Below the pieces are notes generated by a model. It was not told where the DNA came from, ran no database searches, and worked only from the letters and a program-made list of their open reading frames with translations. The position numbers were made by a program, and so were the translations under genes. Below, one piece after another: positions 10,496 to 18,844 of a stretch of 64,000 bases of DNA (position 1 is the stretch's first letter; each line of letters starts with the position of its first letter). The stretch covers positions 565,075 through 629,074 of the forward strand of contig CAWBAO010000006.1 in assembly GCA_963786945.1 (NCBI GenBank). The letters run 5' to 3'. Source of the stretch: JADKCZ01 sp963786945. GTDB taxonomy: Bacteria; Myxococcota; Myxococcia; Myxococcales; Anaeromyxobacteraceae.

Positions 10496-11994
10496 ATGGA
10501 TACGCACGCGCACCCGACCCATCCCTCGGCCGCGGCTTCGACTCACGGTGCGGCCACCCCCTCCCTCGAACTCCTGGAAGCCCGGCAGCTCCGCGACGCG
10601 CTCAAGCTGCTCCTCCGCAAGGAGCAGGCCGCCATGGCCGACTTCCTCATTGCCCTGTCCGACTTCGACCGGCGCCGTGGCTGGGAGGCGCTCGGGCATG
10701 CCAGCCTGTTCGCCTTCGTGCGAGCCGAGCTCGGCCTCTCCAGGAGCGGGGCCTACTGGCGGCTCAGCGCGGCGCGGCTGGTCCAGCGATTCCCCCAGGT
10801 CATCGAGCCGCTGCGCGACGGTCGACTCTGCATGTCGACCACCGCCGAGCTGGCCAAGGTGCTGACGGAGGAGAACCGGGACGAGGTGCTGCCCAGGTAC
10901 TTCGGCCTCTCGGCACGGGAGGCCCAGGAGGTCACCGCCGAGCTGGCGCCCAGGCAGGAGCTGCCGGTCCGTGACCTCGTGACCAGGGTGGAGAGGGACG
11001 GCCGGCTTCGGCTGGTGGAGCCTACCGGACCGGCGCCCGAGGGCTCGCCGATGGCAACCCCGGCGACGACGGCGACCCAGGCTGCAGCGGCTACCCCGAC
11101 TGGGGAGTCAGTCCAAACGTCTGGACTGCGGCCAGCTCAACCACCTCGGTACTCGGCTCCTCCCACCTGCGATGACGTCGAGCCGCTCACCGCAGACTTG
11201 CGCCGGCTCCACATCACGGTCAGCCGGGAGTTCCTGCGGGACCTGGAACAGGCCAGGGATGGCCTCTCGCACGCCATCCCCGGCGCCACCACCGAGCAGG
11301 TGCTCCAGCTGGCGCTCCGGCTCCTGCTGGAGAAGCAGGCCAGGGCGCGCGGGCAGGTGAAGCGGCCGCGGGCGGAGCGCGTCGCCCCAGCCGCGCCCGA
11401 ACTCCGGCTCCGACCCTGGCCTCCAAGCAGGAGCCGACCTCGACGGAGCCGCACTTCGCGGAGTCAGCTCCACCGCGAGCAGGCCCTCGCGAGATCATCC
11501 CCGCCGCCGTGCGCCGTGCCGTCTGGGAGCGCGACCAGGGGCGCTGCGCCTGGCCGCTCGACGCCGGAGGCTGCTGTGGTTCCACGCACCAGCTGGAGCT
11601 CGACCAGGTCGTCCCGTGGGCCAGGGACGGCGAGCCCACGGTGGAGAATCTTCGCCTGACCTGCCACCGCCACAACCTCCTGGCGGCGAGGCGGGCCTTC
11701 GGGGATCGAGTGATGGCGAGGTACGCCTCGCCACCGAGCCAACGCGCGGCGCGCGCCGACTCGAGAACGCTGGTCGGAAGCCGCCAGGTTCAGGCCTCCG
11801 CGCACCCCTCCCAGAACGCCCGCAGGTCCGCCTCCAGCGGCGCCTCGAACGACATCCGCTCGCCGCTGCGCGGGTGGGGGAGCACCAGCTTCCAGGCGTG
11901 GAGCGCCTGCCGATCCAGCCGCAGCGCCGCCCGGTCGGCCTCGGTCATCGCCTTCCTGGTGAAGCGGTCGAAGATCAGCTCGTCCGGCCCGTAG
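10496..11994 (+). CDS. HNH endonuclease family protein, frameshifted
   Basis: The N-terminal 300 residues are helical and end with a helix-rich segment (EQVLQLALRLLLEKQARARG). The C-terminal HNH nuclease core, AVWERDQGRCAWP then HQLELDQVVPWARDG and NLRLTCHRHNLLAARRAFG, lies one frame away. A missing A near 11399-11401 (GAACT instead of GAAACT) would join them. This layout matches the HNH-signature proteins that occur in several copies in some high-GC bacteria; their role is unclear and they may behave selfishly. The in-frame stop at 11994 lies 205 bases inside the opposing RluA-type gene, so either the 3' end is eroded or another indel hides the true stop. The reading SVQTSGL around residue 206 is encoded by a 20-base near-palindrome found again at 28145. 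Confidence 0.7.
11109..11128. repeat. 20-nt near-palindrome, copy 1
   Basis: CAGTCCAAACGTCTGGACTG has perfect 7-base arms (CAGTCCA / TGGACTG) around AACGTC. An identical 20-mer occurs at 28145-28164. This copy lies inside the HNH gene and encodes VQTSGL. Confidence 0.8.
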
Positions 11995-12749
11995 ATCTTG
12001 TCGCCGACCAGCGGCAGGCCGGCGTGGTGCAGGTGGGCGCGGATCTGGTGCTGCCGCCCGGTGCGCGGGTGGCAGGAGAGCAGCGCCACCGGCGCGCCGT
12101 CGGCGGTGCGCCGCCGCCCCAGCACCGCGAAGGCGGTGGCCGAGGCCGCCCCCGCGGCGTGGACGTGCATCCGCACCCGCACCTCGCTCTGCAGCGTGAG
12201 CTTGAGCGGCGCGTCCACCTCGAAGGCGTCGGCCTCCGGCCAGCCGTGGCAGAGCGCCAGGTAGGCCTTCTCCACCCGCCCCGCGGCGAAGGCGCGCTTC
12301 AGGGCGGAGGTCCACGCCGGCGCCGTGCCGCAGGCCACCAGCCCGGAGGTCTCGCGGTCGAGGCGGTGGGCCGGGTCGACCTTGCGGTCCGGGAAGCGGG
12401 CCCGGGCCAGGGCCGTGAAGGTGTGCTCGAAGTAGCGCGCCGTGGGGTGGATGGGCAGCCCGGCCGGCTTGTCGACCACCAGCAGCTCGCCGTCGTCGTA
12501 GACCACGCCGAAGTCCAGGGGCGTCTCCGGCTCGGGCTCGGCCTCGCGCCACAGCGAGAAGGCGAAGCCGGGCTCCAGCAGCGTCCCCGCCTCGACCTTC
12601 CGTCCGTCCTCGGCGTCGAGCCGCTCGGCCACCAGGAAGGCGGCCTTCTCGGCGTCGAGCCGCCGGATCTTCTGCTGCAGGTAGGCGTCGAGCCGCCACC
12701 CCGCGTAGTTGCGCTCGACGACGAACCGGGCTCGGACGATGCGCGCCAC
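11790..12749 (-). CDS. RluA/RluD-family pseudouridine synthase
   Basis: This 319-residue enzyme isomerises specific uridines in rRNA or tRNA to pseudouridine. The catalytic signature HRLDRETSGLVACG (catalytic Asp in HRLD) lies at about residue 127. It is preceded by VVYDDGELLVVDKPAGLPIH and followed by CHPRTGRQHQIRAHLHHAGL and GDKIYG, all diagnostic for the RluA group. An S4-like N-terminal segment (WRLDAYLQQKIRRLDAEKAA) is present. Which uridine it modifies (RluD, RluC or RluA type) cannot be told. Its 3' end converges on, and overlaps in this sequence with, the HNH gene. Confidence 0.9.
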   Translation of the reverse strand: MARIVRARFVVERNYAGWRLDAYLQQKIRRLDAEKAAFLVAERLDAEDGRKVEAGTLLEPGFAFSLWREAEPEPETPLDFGVVYDDGELLVVDKPAGLPIHPTARYFEHTFTALARARFPDRKVDPAHRLDRETSGLVACGTAPAWTSALKRAFAAGRVEKAYLALCHGWPEADAFEVDAPLKLTLQSEVRVRMHVHAAGAASATAFAVLGRRRTADGAPVALLSCHPRTGRQHQIRAHLHHAGLPLVGDKIYGPDELIFDRFTRKAMTEADRAALRLDRQALHAWKLVLPHPRSGERMSFEAPLEADLRAFWEGCAEA

Positions 12750-12837
12750 GCCCGCTGCTATACCACCGCGGCGGCCCGGCGCGGCCGCAGGGAACCGCGT
12801 GTCATCCCGGGCTGTTGCCGCGACGCACCGGCCGTGG

Positions 12838-12866
12838 TTGACGCGATCGATCCCAGCGCGTAGGTT
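12838..12866 (+). promoter_or_regulatory. Candidate promoter of kdsB
   Basis: TTGACG (12838-12843) and TAGGTT (12861-12866) are separated by exactly 17 bases. The predicted transcription start (about 12873) is only some five bases before the TTG start of kdsB, which would make the message nearly leaderless. Confidence 0.45.
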
Positions 12867-12877
12867 GCGGTCCCGGA

Positions 12878-13612
12878 TTGAGACGAGTCGCCGTCATCAT
12901 TCCGGCCCGGTACGGAGCAAGTCGTTTTCCCGGGAAACCCCTCGCCGATCTGGCAGGCAGCCCCGTCGTCGCTCACGTGGTCCAGCGAGCGCGGCGGGCG
13001 CGCGGCGTGGACGTGGTGGCGGTCGCCACCGACGATCCGCGCATCGCCGCTGCTGCCGAGCGGGCGGGGGCCACGGCCATCATGACCGGACCGGCCGCGA
13101 CGGGCACGGACCGCGTGGCCGAGGCGGCGCGACAGCTCCGCCCCGCGCCGGAGATCGTGGTGAACCTGCAGGGCGACGAGCCGCTCATCGAGCCGGAGGC
13201 CATCGAGGCCCTGCTGGCCGCCATGGCCGAGAGCGGCGCCGAGATGGGCACGCTGGCCCGGCCGCTGGAGCCCGGCGAGGCCGAGCGGCCGCAGGTGGTC
13301 AAGGTGGTCACCGACCTCTCCGGCCACGCCCTCTACTTCTCGCGGGCCCTGATCCCGCACCGGCGCGAGGGCGGGGTGTCGCCGCTCTGCCGCGCCCACG
13401 TCGGGATCTACGCCTTCACCGCCCCGTTCCTGGAGCGCTTCGCGCGGCTGGCGCCCGGGCGGCTGGAGGGGGAGGAGGCGCTCGAGCAGCTGCGGGCGCT
13501 GGAGAACGGGGTGAGGATCCGGGTGGCGGACACCGCCTACCGGGGGTTCGGGATCGACACGCCGGAGGACCTGGAGCGCGCCCGGGCCCTGGTGGCGGCC
13601 AGCACGCGGTGA
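12878..13612 (+). CDS. kdsB: 3-deoxy-manno-octulosonate cytidylyltransferase
   Basis: KdsB activates Kdo as CMP-Kdo for attachment to lipid A. The 244-residue protein has the nucleotide-binding start VAVIIPARYGASRFPGKPLA, followed by ATDDPRI, VVNLQGDEPLIEP, RAHVGIYAFTAPFL, the substrate-region LEGEEALEQLRALENG, and a closing GIDTPEDLERAR. The TTG at 12878 gives the family's normal N-terminus (MRRVAVIIPAR) and no better start exists downstream. No clear ribosome-binding site is present. It begins the kdsB-pyrG-kdsA-kdsC block, in which pyrG makes CTP, the co-substrate of KdsB. Confidence 0.95.
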   Translation: MRRVAVIIPARYGASRFPGKPLADLAGSPVVAHVVQRARRARGVDVVAVATDDPRIAAAAERAGATAIMTGPAATGTDRVAEAARQLRPAPEIVVNLQGDEPLIEPEAIEALLAAMAESGAEMGTLARPLEPGEAERPQVVKVVTDLSGHALYFSRALIPHRREGGVSPLCRAHVGIYAFTAPFLERFARLAPGRLEGEEALEQLRALENGVRIRVADTAYRGFGIDTPEDLERARALVAASTR

Positions 13613-13625
13613 ACGGAGCCAACAC

Positions 13626-15296
13626 ATGGTGAAGCGGGGCAAGAAGACCAAGTACCTGTTCGTGACCGGCGGCGTGGTCAGCTCGCTGGGCAAGGGGCTG
13701 GCGGCGGCGTCGATCGGCGCGCTGCTGGAGAACCGCGGGCTGGAGGTGATGCACCTCAAGCTCGACCCGTACATCAACGTCGACCCGGGCACCATGAGCC
13801 CGTTCCAGCACGGCGAGGTCTTCGTCACCGACGACGGCGCCGAGACCGACCTCGACCTCGGCCACTACGAGCGGTTCACCACCGCCAAGATGACCCGCAA
13901 GAACAACTACACCACGGGTCGCATCTACCAGAACGTCATCAACCGCGAGCGGCGCGGCGAGTACCTGGGCAAGACGGTGCAGGTGATCCCGCACATCACC
14001 GACGAGATCAAGGCGGTGATCCGCGAGGCCGCCGGCGGCGCCGACATCCTCATCGTCGAGATCGGCGGCACCGTCGGCGACATCGAGTCGCTGCCGTTCC
14101 TCGAGGCCATCCGGCAGATGAAGTACGACGTCGGCCAGGAGAACGCCCTCTACGCCCACCTCACCCTGGTCCCCTTCATCGCCGCCGCCGGCGAGCTGAA
14201 GACCAAGCCGACCCAGCACTCGGTCAAGGAGCTGCGCGAGATCGGCATCCAGCCGGACATCCTGCTGTGCCGCTCGGATCGCGACATCCCCAAGGACATG
14301 AAGGACAAGATCGCGCTCTTCTGCAACGTCGACCCGGGCGCGGTCTTCACCGCCCTCGACGTGAAGTCGATCTACGAGGTGCCGCTGGAGCTCCACCGCC
14401 AGGGGCTCGACGACAAGCTGGCCGAGCTCTTCAACATCTGGAGCCGCGCCCCCCGCCTGGAGAAGTGGGAGCAGATCGCCGAGAAGGTCACCTCGCCCCG
14501 GCACGGGGTGGTCCGCATCGGCGTGGTCGGCAAGTACGTCGAGCTGCAGGAGAGCTACAAGAGCCTCAACGAGGCGCTGGTCCACGGCGGCATCGCCAAC
14601 GACGTGAAGGTGGTCAACGAGTTCGTCGACTCCACCAGGCTGGAGGAGGGCGACCTCTCCGCGCTGCAGAACGTCGACGCCATCCTGGTGCCGGGCGGCT
14701 TCGGCATCCGCGGCACCGAGGGGAAGATCCTGGCGGTGCGCTACGCCCGCGAGCGGAAGATCCCCTTCTTCGGCATCTGCCTGGGCCTGCAGATGGCGGT
14801 CATCGAGTTCGGCCGCGACGTGCTCGGCCTGCCCGGCGCCAACTCGCTGGAGTTCGACGAGCAGACCCCGGACCCGGTGGTCACGCTCATGCAGGGCCAG
14901 AAGGGCGTCACCGACAAGGGCGGCACCATGCGGCTGGGCAGCTACCCCTGCCAGCTCAAGGAGGGGACGCTGGCCCGCGAGCTCTACGGCAGGGAGGCCA
15001 TCGCCGAGCGCCACCGCCACCGCTTCGAGTTCAACAACGACTACCGGGCCCGCTACGAGGCGGCCGGCATGGTCTTCTCCGGCATCAACCCCGAGCTGGG
15101 GCTGGTGGAGATGATCGAGCTGAACAACCACCCGCACTTCATCGGGTGCCAGTTCCACCCGGAGTTCAAGTCGAAGCCCTTCGCGCCCCACCCGCTCTTC
15201 GCCGGGTTCGTCAAGGCGGCGCGGGCCCACCGCGACGCCGCCCAGCGGGCGCCGCAGGCCGAGGTCACCAAGCTCCCGCTCGGGAAGAACGGATAG
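13626..15296 (+). CDS. pyrG: CTP synthase
   Basis: PyrG converts UTP to CTP using glutamine. The synthetase domain shows KYLFVTGGVVSSLGKGLAAA, KLDPYINVDPGTMSPFQHGE, VFVTDDGAETDLDLGHYERF and IEIGGTVGDIES-like motifs. The class I glutaminase domain follows, with nucleophile Cys in FFGICLGLQMAV and the His-Glu pair in GCQFHPEFKSKP. The length of 556 residues is slightly above the usual 540-545, with a short C-terminal tail (APQAEVTKLPLGKNG). The ATG at 13626 follows kdsB by 13 bases with GGAG as ribosome site. CTP made here serves pyrimidine pools and the neighbouring KdsB. Confidence 0.97.
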   Translation: MVKRGKKTKYLFVTGGVVSSLGKGLAAASIGALLENRGLEVMHLKLDPYINVDPGTMSPFQHGEVFVTDDGAETDLDLGHYERFTTAKMTRKNNYTTGRIYQNVINRERRGEYLGKTVQVIPHITDEIKAVIREAAGGADILIVEIGGTVGDIESLPFLEAIRQMKYDVGQENALYAHLTLVPFIAAAGELKTKPTQHSVKELREIGIQPDILLCRSDRDIPKDMKDKIALFCNVDPGAVFTALDVKSIYEVPLELHRQGLDDKLAELFNIWSRAPRLEKWEQIAEKVTSPRHGVVRIGVVGKYVELQESYKSLNEALVHGGIANDVKVVNEFVDSTRLEEGDLSALQNVDAILVPGGFGIRGTEGKILAVRYARERKIPFFGICLGLQMAVIEFGRDVLGLPGANSLEFDEQTPDPVVTLMQGQKGVTDKGGTMRLGSYPCQLKEGTLARELYGREAIAERHRHRFEFNNDYRARYEAAGMVFSGINPELGLVEMIELNNHPHFIGCQFHPEFKSKPFAPHPLFAGFVKAARAHRDAAQRAPQAEVTKLPLGKNG

Positions 15297-15305
15297 GCCG
15301 CCACC

Positions 15306-16133
15306 ATGTCCCAGGTCCTCGCCCGCATCGGCGGGTACGAGGTCGGCGACGGGAGGAAGCTGCTCCTCATCGCCGGCCCCTGCGTGCTGGAGAACGAGGC
15401 CCACGCCCTGCGCCACGCCCGCAAGGTCAAGGCGCTGGCCGAGAAGCACGGCCTGCCGGTGGTCTTCAAGGCCAGCTTCGACAAGGCCAACCGCTCCAGC
15501 GGCAAGAGCTACCGCGGCCCCGGGCTGGAGGTGGGGCTGGCCGCCTTCCAGGCGGTGAAGCGCGAGACCGGCCTGCCCTGCACCACCGACGTCCACGAGA
15601 CCTGGCAGGCCGAGCCGGCCGGCCGGGTGGTGGACGTGCTGCAGGTGCCGGCCTTCCTCTGCCGCCAGACCGACCTGGTCATCGCCTGCGCCACCCACGG
15701 CCGGAGCGTCTCGGTGAAGAAGGGGCAGTTCCTGGCGCCCCGGGAGATGCGCCACGCGGTGGCCAAGTGCCACGAGGCCGGCAACAAGGACGTGCTGCTC
15801 ATGGAGCGCGGCACCACCTTCGGCTACGGCAACCTGGTGGTGGACATGCGCGCCCTGGTGCAGATGCGCCAGCTGGGCGTGCCGGTCTGCCTCGACGCCA
15901 CCCACTCGGTGCAGCTCCCCGGCGGCGCCGGCGACGTCACCGGGGGCGACCGGCAGTTCGTGGCGCCGCTGGCCCGCGCCGCGGCCGCGGTCGGCATCGA
16001 CGCGCTCTTCATGGAGATCCACGAGGACCCGGCGGCGGCCCTGAGCGACGGCCCCAACAGCCTCGACTTCGCCATGGCCGACCGGGTGCTCGGCGAGGTG
16101 CTGGCGGTGCGCCGGGCCCTGGGGCAGCCGTGA
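15306..16133 (+). CDS. kdsA: 3-deoxy-8-phosphooctulonate synthase
   Basis: KdsA condenses phosphoenolpyruvate with arabinose-5-phosphate to give Kdo-8-phosphate. The 275-residue sequence has the characteristic LLLIAGPCVLENEAHALRHA, VVFKASFDKANRSSGKSYRG, TTDVHETWQAEP, LQVPAFLCRQTDLV, KKGQFLAPREMRHAV, MERGTTFGYGNLVVDMR and DATHSVQLPGG. The metal-binding class (with or without Asn/Cys near KANRSS) is not assigned. The stop overlaps the GTG start of the phosphatase gene (GTGA). Confidence 0.97.
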   Translation: MSQVLARIGGYEVGDGRKLLLIAGPCVLENEAHALRHARKVKALAEKHGLPVVFKASFDKANRSSGKSYRGPGLEVGLAAFQAVKRETGLPCTTDVHETWQAEPAGRVVDVLQVPAFLCRQTDLVIACATHGRSVSVKKGQFLAPREMRHAVAKCHEAGNKDVLLMERGTTFGYGNLVVDMRALVQMRQLGVPVCLDATHSVQLPGGAGDVTGGDRQFVAPLARAAAAVGIDALFMEIHEDPAAALSDGPNSLDFAMADRVLGEVLAVRRALGQP

Positions 16134-16672
16134 CCGCGCCCAGGCCGGCCTCCCGCGCCCGCATCTCGGCACGCGCGCTGCTGGCCCGGGCGGCCCGCAT
16201 CCGGCTGGTGCTGCTGGACGTCGACGGCGTGCTCACCGACGGCCGGCTCTACTTCGGCGCCGAGGGCGAGCTGATGAAGGCCTTCGACGTGAGGGACGGC
16301 TACGGCGTCGTGCTGCTGCGCGACCACCTCGACTTCGGCGTCATCTCCGGCCGGCCGGGGACGGCGACCCGGGGGCGCCTGGAGGAGCTGGGCTTCAAGC
16401 ACCTGGTCTTCGGCCAGGTCGACAAGCTGGCCAGCTACCGCCAGCTCGCCCACCTCGGCTTCTCCGACCAGGAGGTGGCCTACATGGGCGACGACGTCAA
16501 CGACCTGGCGCTGCTGCGCCAGGTCGGCCTCTCGGCGGCGCCGGCCGACGCCATGCCGGCGGTGCGCGCGGCGGTCCACTTCGTGGCGCGCGCGCCCGGT
16601 GGCCGGGGCGCGGTGCGCGAGCTGTGCGACCTGCTGGCGGCGGCGCGCGGGCTGGGGGCCGGCCGCGGATGA
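16130..16672 (+). CDS. kdsC: Kdo-8-phosphate phosphatase (HAD family)
   Basis: KdsC dephosphorylates Kdo-8-phosphate, the step between KdsA and KdsB. The 180-residue HAD protein has motif I LLDVDGVLTDG (nucleophile Asp), then FDVRDGYGV, motif II VISGRPG and motif IV AYMGDDVNDLALL. It lacks a cap domain, as expected for tetrameric C0 HAD enzymes. The Arg/Ala-rich first 25 residues are an extension; the GTG at 16130 overlaps the kdsA stop and gives the operon its tight packing. The downstream ATG of the acyltransferase overlaps the stop (ATGA). Confidence 0.92.
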   Translation: MTAPRPASRARISARALLARAARIRLVLLDVDGVLTDGRLYFGAEGELMKAFDVRDGYGVVLLRDHLDFGVISGRPGTATRGRLEELGFKHLVFGQVDKLASYRQLAHLGFSDQEVAYMGDDVNDLALLRQVGLSAAPADAMPAVRAAVHFVARAPGGRGAVRELCDLLAAARGLGAGRG

Positions 16673-17583
16673 CGGTGCCGCTGCGCAAGCGGGTCCGCCG
16701 CAGCGTCCGCTCCGCCGTCCTCGCCGCGCTGCTCCGGCTCATCGCCCTCATCCCGCTCGGCCCGGCGGTGCGCCTCGGCGCCTTCCTGGGCGGGCTGGGC
16801 TACCGGCTCCTCGGCCAGACCCGGCGGCTGGCGCTCCGGCACCTCGAGCAGGCCTTCCCGGAGAAGGCCGAGGCCGAGCGGCAGGAGATCGCGCGGCGCA
16901 TGTTCGTCCACCTCGGCATGGCGGCGATGGAGGTCACCTCGATCCGCTCCTACGCCGACCGGATCGAGCGCTACATGGACATCGACCCCGCCCCGCTGCA
17001 GGCGGCGCTGGCCCAGGGGAAGGGGATCGTCTTCGTCACCGGCCACCTCGGCAACTGGGAGCTGATGGCCCGGGCGGTGGCCAAGGTGGGGGCGCCGGTC
17101 TCGGCGGTGGCCAAGCGGGGCGGCGACGCCCGGCTCATGGGGCTGATCGAGGGGTGGCGGCAGGACGGGGCGGTCACCACGCTCTGGCGGGAGGACGCCT
17201 CCACGGCGCGGGCGCTGCTGCGGGTCTTCAAGGAGAACCGGGTCCTCGGCCTCCTCTGCGACCAGGACACCAGCGTGCAGGGGGTCTGGGTGCCGTTCTT
17301 CGGCCGGCCGGCCTGGTCCCCGCGCGCGCCGGCCGACCTGGCGCTGCGGACCGGGGCGCCCATCCTGGTGGGGACCAGCCACCGGAAGGGAGAGCGGCCC
17401 GGGGACGGGCTGCGCTTCGAGATGACCGAGATCACCTACGACCCGAAGCCGGCCGACAAGGAGGCCGAGGTGCTGCGGATCACCGCGGCCTGCCAGGCGG
17501 TGCTCGAGGACGCCATCCGGCGCCACCCGGCCGACTGGGTCTGGATGCACGAGCGCTGGAAGACCCAGCCGCCCCCCGCCTGA
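16669..17583 (+). CDS. Lipid A biosynthesis acyltransferase (LpxL/HtrB family)
   Basis: The 304-residue protein belongs to the LpxL/LpxM/HtrB lysophospholipid acyltransferase family, which adds secondary acyl chains to lipid A at the inner membrane. An N-terminal membrane helix (LIALIPLGPAVRLGAFLGGL) precedes the catalytic motif GHLGNWELMARAV (His-x4-Glu type) at about residue 125. Later blocks LLCDQDTSVQGVWVPFFGRP and HPADWVWMHERWKTQP are typical. The start ATG at 16669 overlaps the kdsC stop. Location after the Kdo genes and before the lpt genes fits lipid A assembly. Which acyl position it modifies cannot be deduced. Confidence 0.9.
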   Translation: MTVPLRKRVRRSVRSAVLAALLRLIALIPLGPAVRLGAFLGGLGYRLLGQTRRLALRHLEQAFPEKAEAERQEIARRMFVHLGMAAMEVTSIRSYADRIERYMDIDPAPLQAALAQGKGIVFVTGHLGNWELMARAVAKVGAPVSAVAKRGGDARLMGLIEGWRQDGAVTTLWREDASTARALLRVFKENRVLGLLCDQDTSVQGVWVPFFGRPAWSPRAPADLALRTGAPILVGTSHRKGERPGDGLRFEMTEITYDPKPADKEAEVLRITAACQAVLEDAIRRHPADWVWMHERWKTQPPPA

Positions 17584-17762
17584 ACCCCCCGTCCGGTCCC
17601 CCTCCAAGGCCGCACGGCGCTCCCGGCCCGAAGTCGATGGCCGTGAAGATCCGGGCCGGATCCCGGGGGCTTACCTGCCGGCCATTCGAGCACCCCAAGC
17701 AAGGGTTGTGCCCGTGGTTTGGCATGAAAAAGAATGCTATGGTTCACGGCACTTGGAGGTTC

Positions 17763-18287
17763 ATGAGGCTTCGGGAGGCCACCTTCGTGTTGCTCATCCT
17801 GGCGGCGGGCTGTCGGCCCGCCCGGCCGGGTGAGACCGGCCAGGTCGTCCCGGAACTGACCATGGACGGGGTCCAGTTCCAGGTGGACCGCGCCGGGGTG
17901 ACGACCGCGACCGGTGAAGCCAGCCGTCTCACCTACCGGCGCGACACCACCGACATGGCGGCCGTCGACCTCTCCATGGAGCTGGCCACCGCCACCGGCC
18001 TGGTGCGGATCACCGCCCCGGCCGGCTCCGGCCGGATCATCGACCGTCACTTCCGGGTGAGCGGCGGGATCCGGGCCACCCGGGGATCGGACGTGGCGAC
18101 CACGCCCACCGCCGTCTCCGGCCCGGGGCCCGATGGCCGGATCCGGATCCACGGCGACGAGGCGGTGCGGGTGGAGGGCCCCGGCTACCGGCTCACCGGC
18201 ATCGGCTTCGACGTCGACCCGGCCACCGGCGACCTCGCGCTCCGCGGCAAGCCCCACCTCGTCACCGGCCTCAGGACCCGCCCATGA
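17763..18287 (+). CDS. lptC: LptC-like LPS export lipoprotein
   Basis: The 174-residue product has a lipoprotein signal peptide ending in the lipobox LAAGC (Cys 17), then an OstA/LptC-like beta-jellyroll pattern. It lies directly before lptA and lptB. LptC normally anchors the periplasmic Lpt bridge to LptFG; here it appears to be a lipid-anchored version rather than one with a transmembrane helix. Sequence similarity to LptC is diffuse, so the call leans on position and fold pattern. The start ATG at 17763 is preferred because TTGGAGG (17752-17758) precedes it and it gives a clean signal peptide; an in-frame ATG exists further upstream. The 179-base gap from the acyltransferase gene includes an AT-richer stretch (17700-17745) and may hold a promoter. 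Confidence 0.75.
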   Translation: MRLREATFVLLILAAGCRPARPGETGQVVPELTMDGVQFQVDRAGVTTATGEASRLTYRRDTTDMAAVDLSMELATATGLVRITAPAGSGRIIDRHFRVSGGIRATRGSDVATTPTAVSGPGPDGRIRIHGDEAVRVEGPGYRLTGIGFDVDPATGDLALRGKPHLVTGLRTRP

Positions 18288-18844
18288 CGGCCACGTTGAT
18301 CCTGCTGCTGGCGCTGGGGGCCGCGCCGCCTGCGCCGGTCCCGGCGGCCGCCGCCAGGCCGGTCCCGGCCCACATCGACGCCGACGTCATCCGCTACAAC
18401 TGGTCGACGCGCAAGGTCACCATGGTGGGCAAGCCCTTCGTGACCCTCACCCGCCAGGACCTGGTCCTCACCTGCCGCCGGCTGGTGGGGGACAACGACG
18501 TCAGCGGCCAGCTGGCCAGGGCCACCTGCGAGGGGGACGTGAAGCTGGTCCGGGGCACCCGCACCGTCACCTGCGAGCGCGCCCAGTACGACCGCGACGC
18601 CGCGCGCATCGTCTGCGAGGGGAACCCGGTCCTGCGCGACGGCGAGACCGAGGCCCGCGGCAAGCGGCTCACCTACCTCCTGGCCGCCGACGAGGTGCTG
18701 CTCGAGGAGGCGGTCCAGGCCACCGTCCCCTCGGACCAGATCGAGCAGGTGTCGCGAAAGCCGGCGCCGCCCGCCAAGGCCCCGCCGGCCAAGGCCCCTC
18801 CCGCCAAGGCGCCGCCGCCCAGGCCGTCCGAGGGGGGCAAGTGA
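18284..18844 (+). CDS. lptA: LptA/OstA-type LPS transport periplasmic protein
   Basis: A 186-residue protein with an N-terminal signal peptide (MTATLILLLALGAAPPAPVPA) and an OstA-like beta-jellyroll. Repeating short strands follow HIDADVIRYNWSTRKVTMVG, with paired cysteines (LTCRRL, ATCEGDV, VTCERAQY, IVCEGNP). LptA forms the periplasmic bridge that carries LPS to the outer membrane. The C-terminus carries three 15-base tandem units encoding PPAKA (18767-18811), a low-complexity tail. The start overlaps lptC and the stop overlaps lptB. Confidence 0.82.
   Translation: MTATLILLLALGAAPPAPVPAAAARPVPAHIDADVIRYNWSTRKVTMVGKPFVTLTRQDLVLTCRRLVGDNDVSGQLARATCEGDVKLVRGTRTVTCERAQYDRDAARIVCEGNPVLRDGETEARGKRLTYLLAADEVLLEEAVQATVPSDQIEQVSRKPAPPAKAPPAKAPPAKAPPPRPSEGGK
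18767..18811 (+). repeat. Three 15-bp tandem repeats encoding PPAKA
   Basis: Three consecutive 15-base units (18767-18781, 18782-18796, 18797-18811) differ at a few synonymous positions and each encode Pro-Pro-Ala-Lys-Ala in the lptA C-terminus. The copy number could vary between strains by slippage. Confidence 0.85.

Noticed and set aside
10366..10865. Extension of the RNA methyltransferase to 10865
   Set aside because: The tail is Ser/Pro/Arg-rich with no family resemblance and lies over the HNH gene.
17700..17762. Sigma-54 promoter upstream of lptC
   Set aside because: TGGCAT and a downstream GC are present but the GG-to-GC spacing is 13, not 10 bases.
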